64,000 nt of DNA from an uncultured Luteimonas sp. (GTDB taxonomy: Bacteria; Pseudomonadota; Gammaproteobacteria; Xanthomonadales; Xanthomonadaceae), in the NCBI GenBank assembly GCA_934541015.1, contig CAKTDC010000014.1:1-64000 (forward strand), in the 5' to 3' direction. Position 1 is the first letter of the stretch, and each line of letters opens with the position of its first letter. The position numbers were made by a program, and so were the translations under genes. Positions 63,943-64,000 of this stretch are shown here, piece by piece. The notes under the pieces are model-generated. The model saw only the letters and a program-made list of their open reading frames with translations, ran no database searches and was not told where the DNA came from.

Positions 63943-64000
63943 CTTCCCCCGCAAGCGGGGGAAGAAACTGTCGACGGCTCCCTCCGCGAACGGGGGGAGG
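63943..64000. repeat. Two hairpin repeat units at the right edge
   Basis: CTTCCCCCGC-AA-GCGGGGGAAG (63943-63964) is a perfect palindrome, and 63979-64000 (CTCCCTCCG...CGGGGGGAG) is a second, weaker one. They look like members of a GC-rich REP-like array that continues beyond the window, upstream of yjeT. Confidence 0.6.

Overview
The window is about 64 kb of GC-rich (roughly 70%) chromosomal DNA from a gammaproteobacterium. It is most likely a member of the Xanthomonadaceae/Lysobacteraceae (Lysobacter/Luteimonas type). The evidence for this is the yjeT-purA order, the GNAT-minCDE order, a creBCD locus, an ACE-like M2 peptidase, a DUF2946/TonB copper-receptor pair and dispersed REP-like repeats with 'gcaggagc' ends. 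Genes are tightly packed, often with 4-base ATGA/GTGA overlaps, and GTG or TTG starts are common. I see no tRNA, rRNA, CRISPR array or prophage.

Layout. 0-1.9 kb is a lower-GC accessory patch: a small gene with an L7/L12-like fold, a broken upstream gene, and a complete IS1595-family (ISXO2-like) insertion sequence. 1.9-12.3 kb is housekeeping: nitrilase-like hydrolase and GNAT, creD-creC-creB (leftward), rlmJ, mfd, and a histidine-phosphatase lipoprotein. 12.9-23.4 kb is the least explained part. A large LuxR-type ATPase regulator is followed by eight codirectional genes for a secreted protein, a repeat-bearing exported protein, five lipoproteins (two paralogous pairs plus one single) and a Yip1-type membrane protein. 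A further exported protein lies behind a Crp/Clp-type site. 23.7-34.4 kb holds aqpZ, rlmKL (carrying an in-frame repeat insertion), an amidase, tesB, an ECF sigma factor fused to a membrane domain, a six-EF-hand protein, bpt and a secreted phosphatase/nuclease.

34.5-38.3 kb is a compact seven-gene operon: SPFH protein, small membrane protein, ribbon-helix-helix regulator, DUF4177, CPBP protease, PH-like protein and M15 peptidase. Its apparent promoter is overlapped by two TGATATC direct repeats, a likely operator for the operon's own RHH protein. 38.3-42.8 kb carries an AlkA-like glycosylase, DUF423, a SRPBCC protein and a LiaSR/DesKR-like two-component pair. 43-46.1 kb is GNAT-minC-minD-minE and a putative HExxH protein. 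46.1-53.2 kb has an ACE-like peptidase, a Bcr/CflA efflux pump and gcvP behind a tandem glycine riboswitch. 53.4-59.5 kb is a FUSC transporter and then a copper/nitrite region: a TonB-dependent copper receptor and a DUF2946 protein diverge from a three-cupredoxin nirK, with two FNR-type boxes each near -42 of its own promoter. 59.6-64 kb has a DinF-like MATE transporter, a spermidine-synthase-like gene, a relic of a Fic-family gene, purA and yjeT.

The strongest candidates for undescribed biology are the LuxR-linked lipoprotein island with its five LPGDHF repeats (15.6-22.7 kb), the SPFH/RHH/CPBP operon with its promoter-overlapping repeats, and the anaerobically controlled copper-uptake/nirK divergon.
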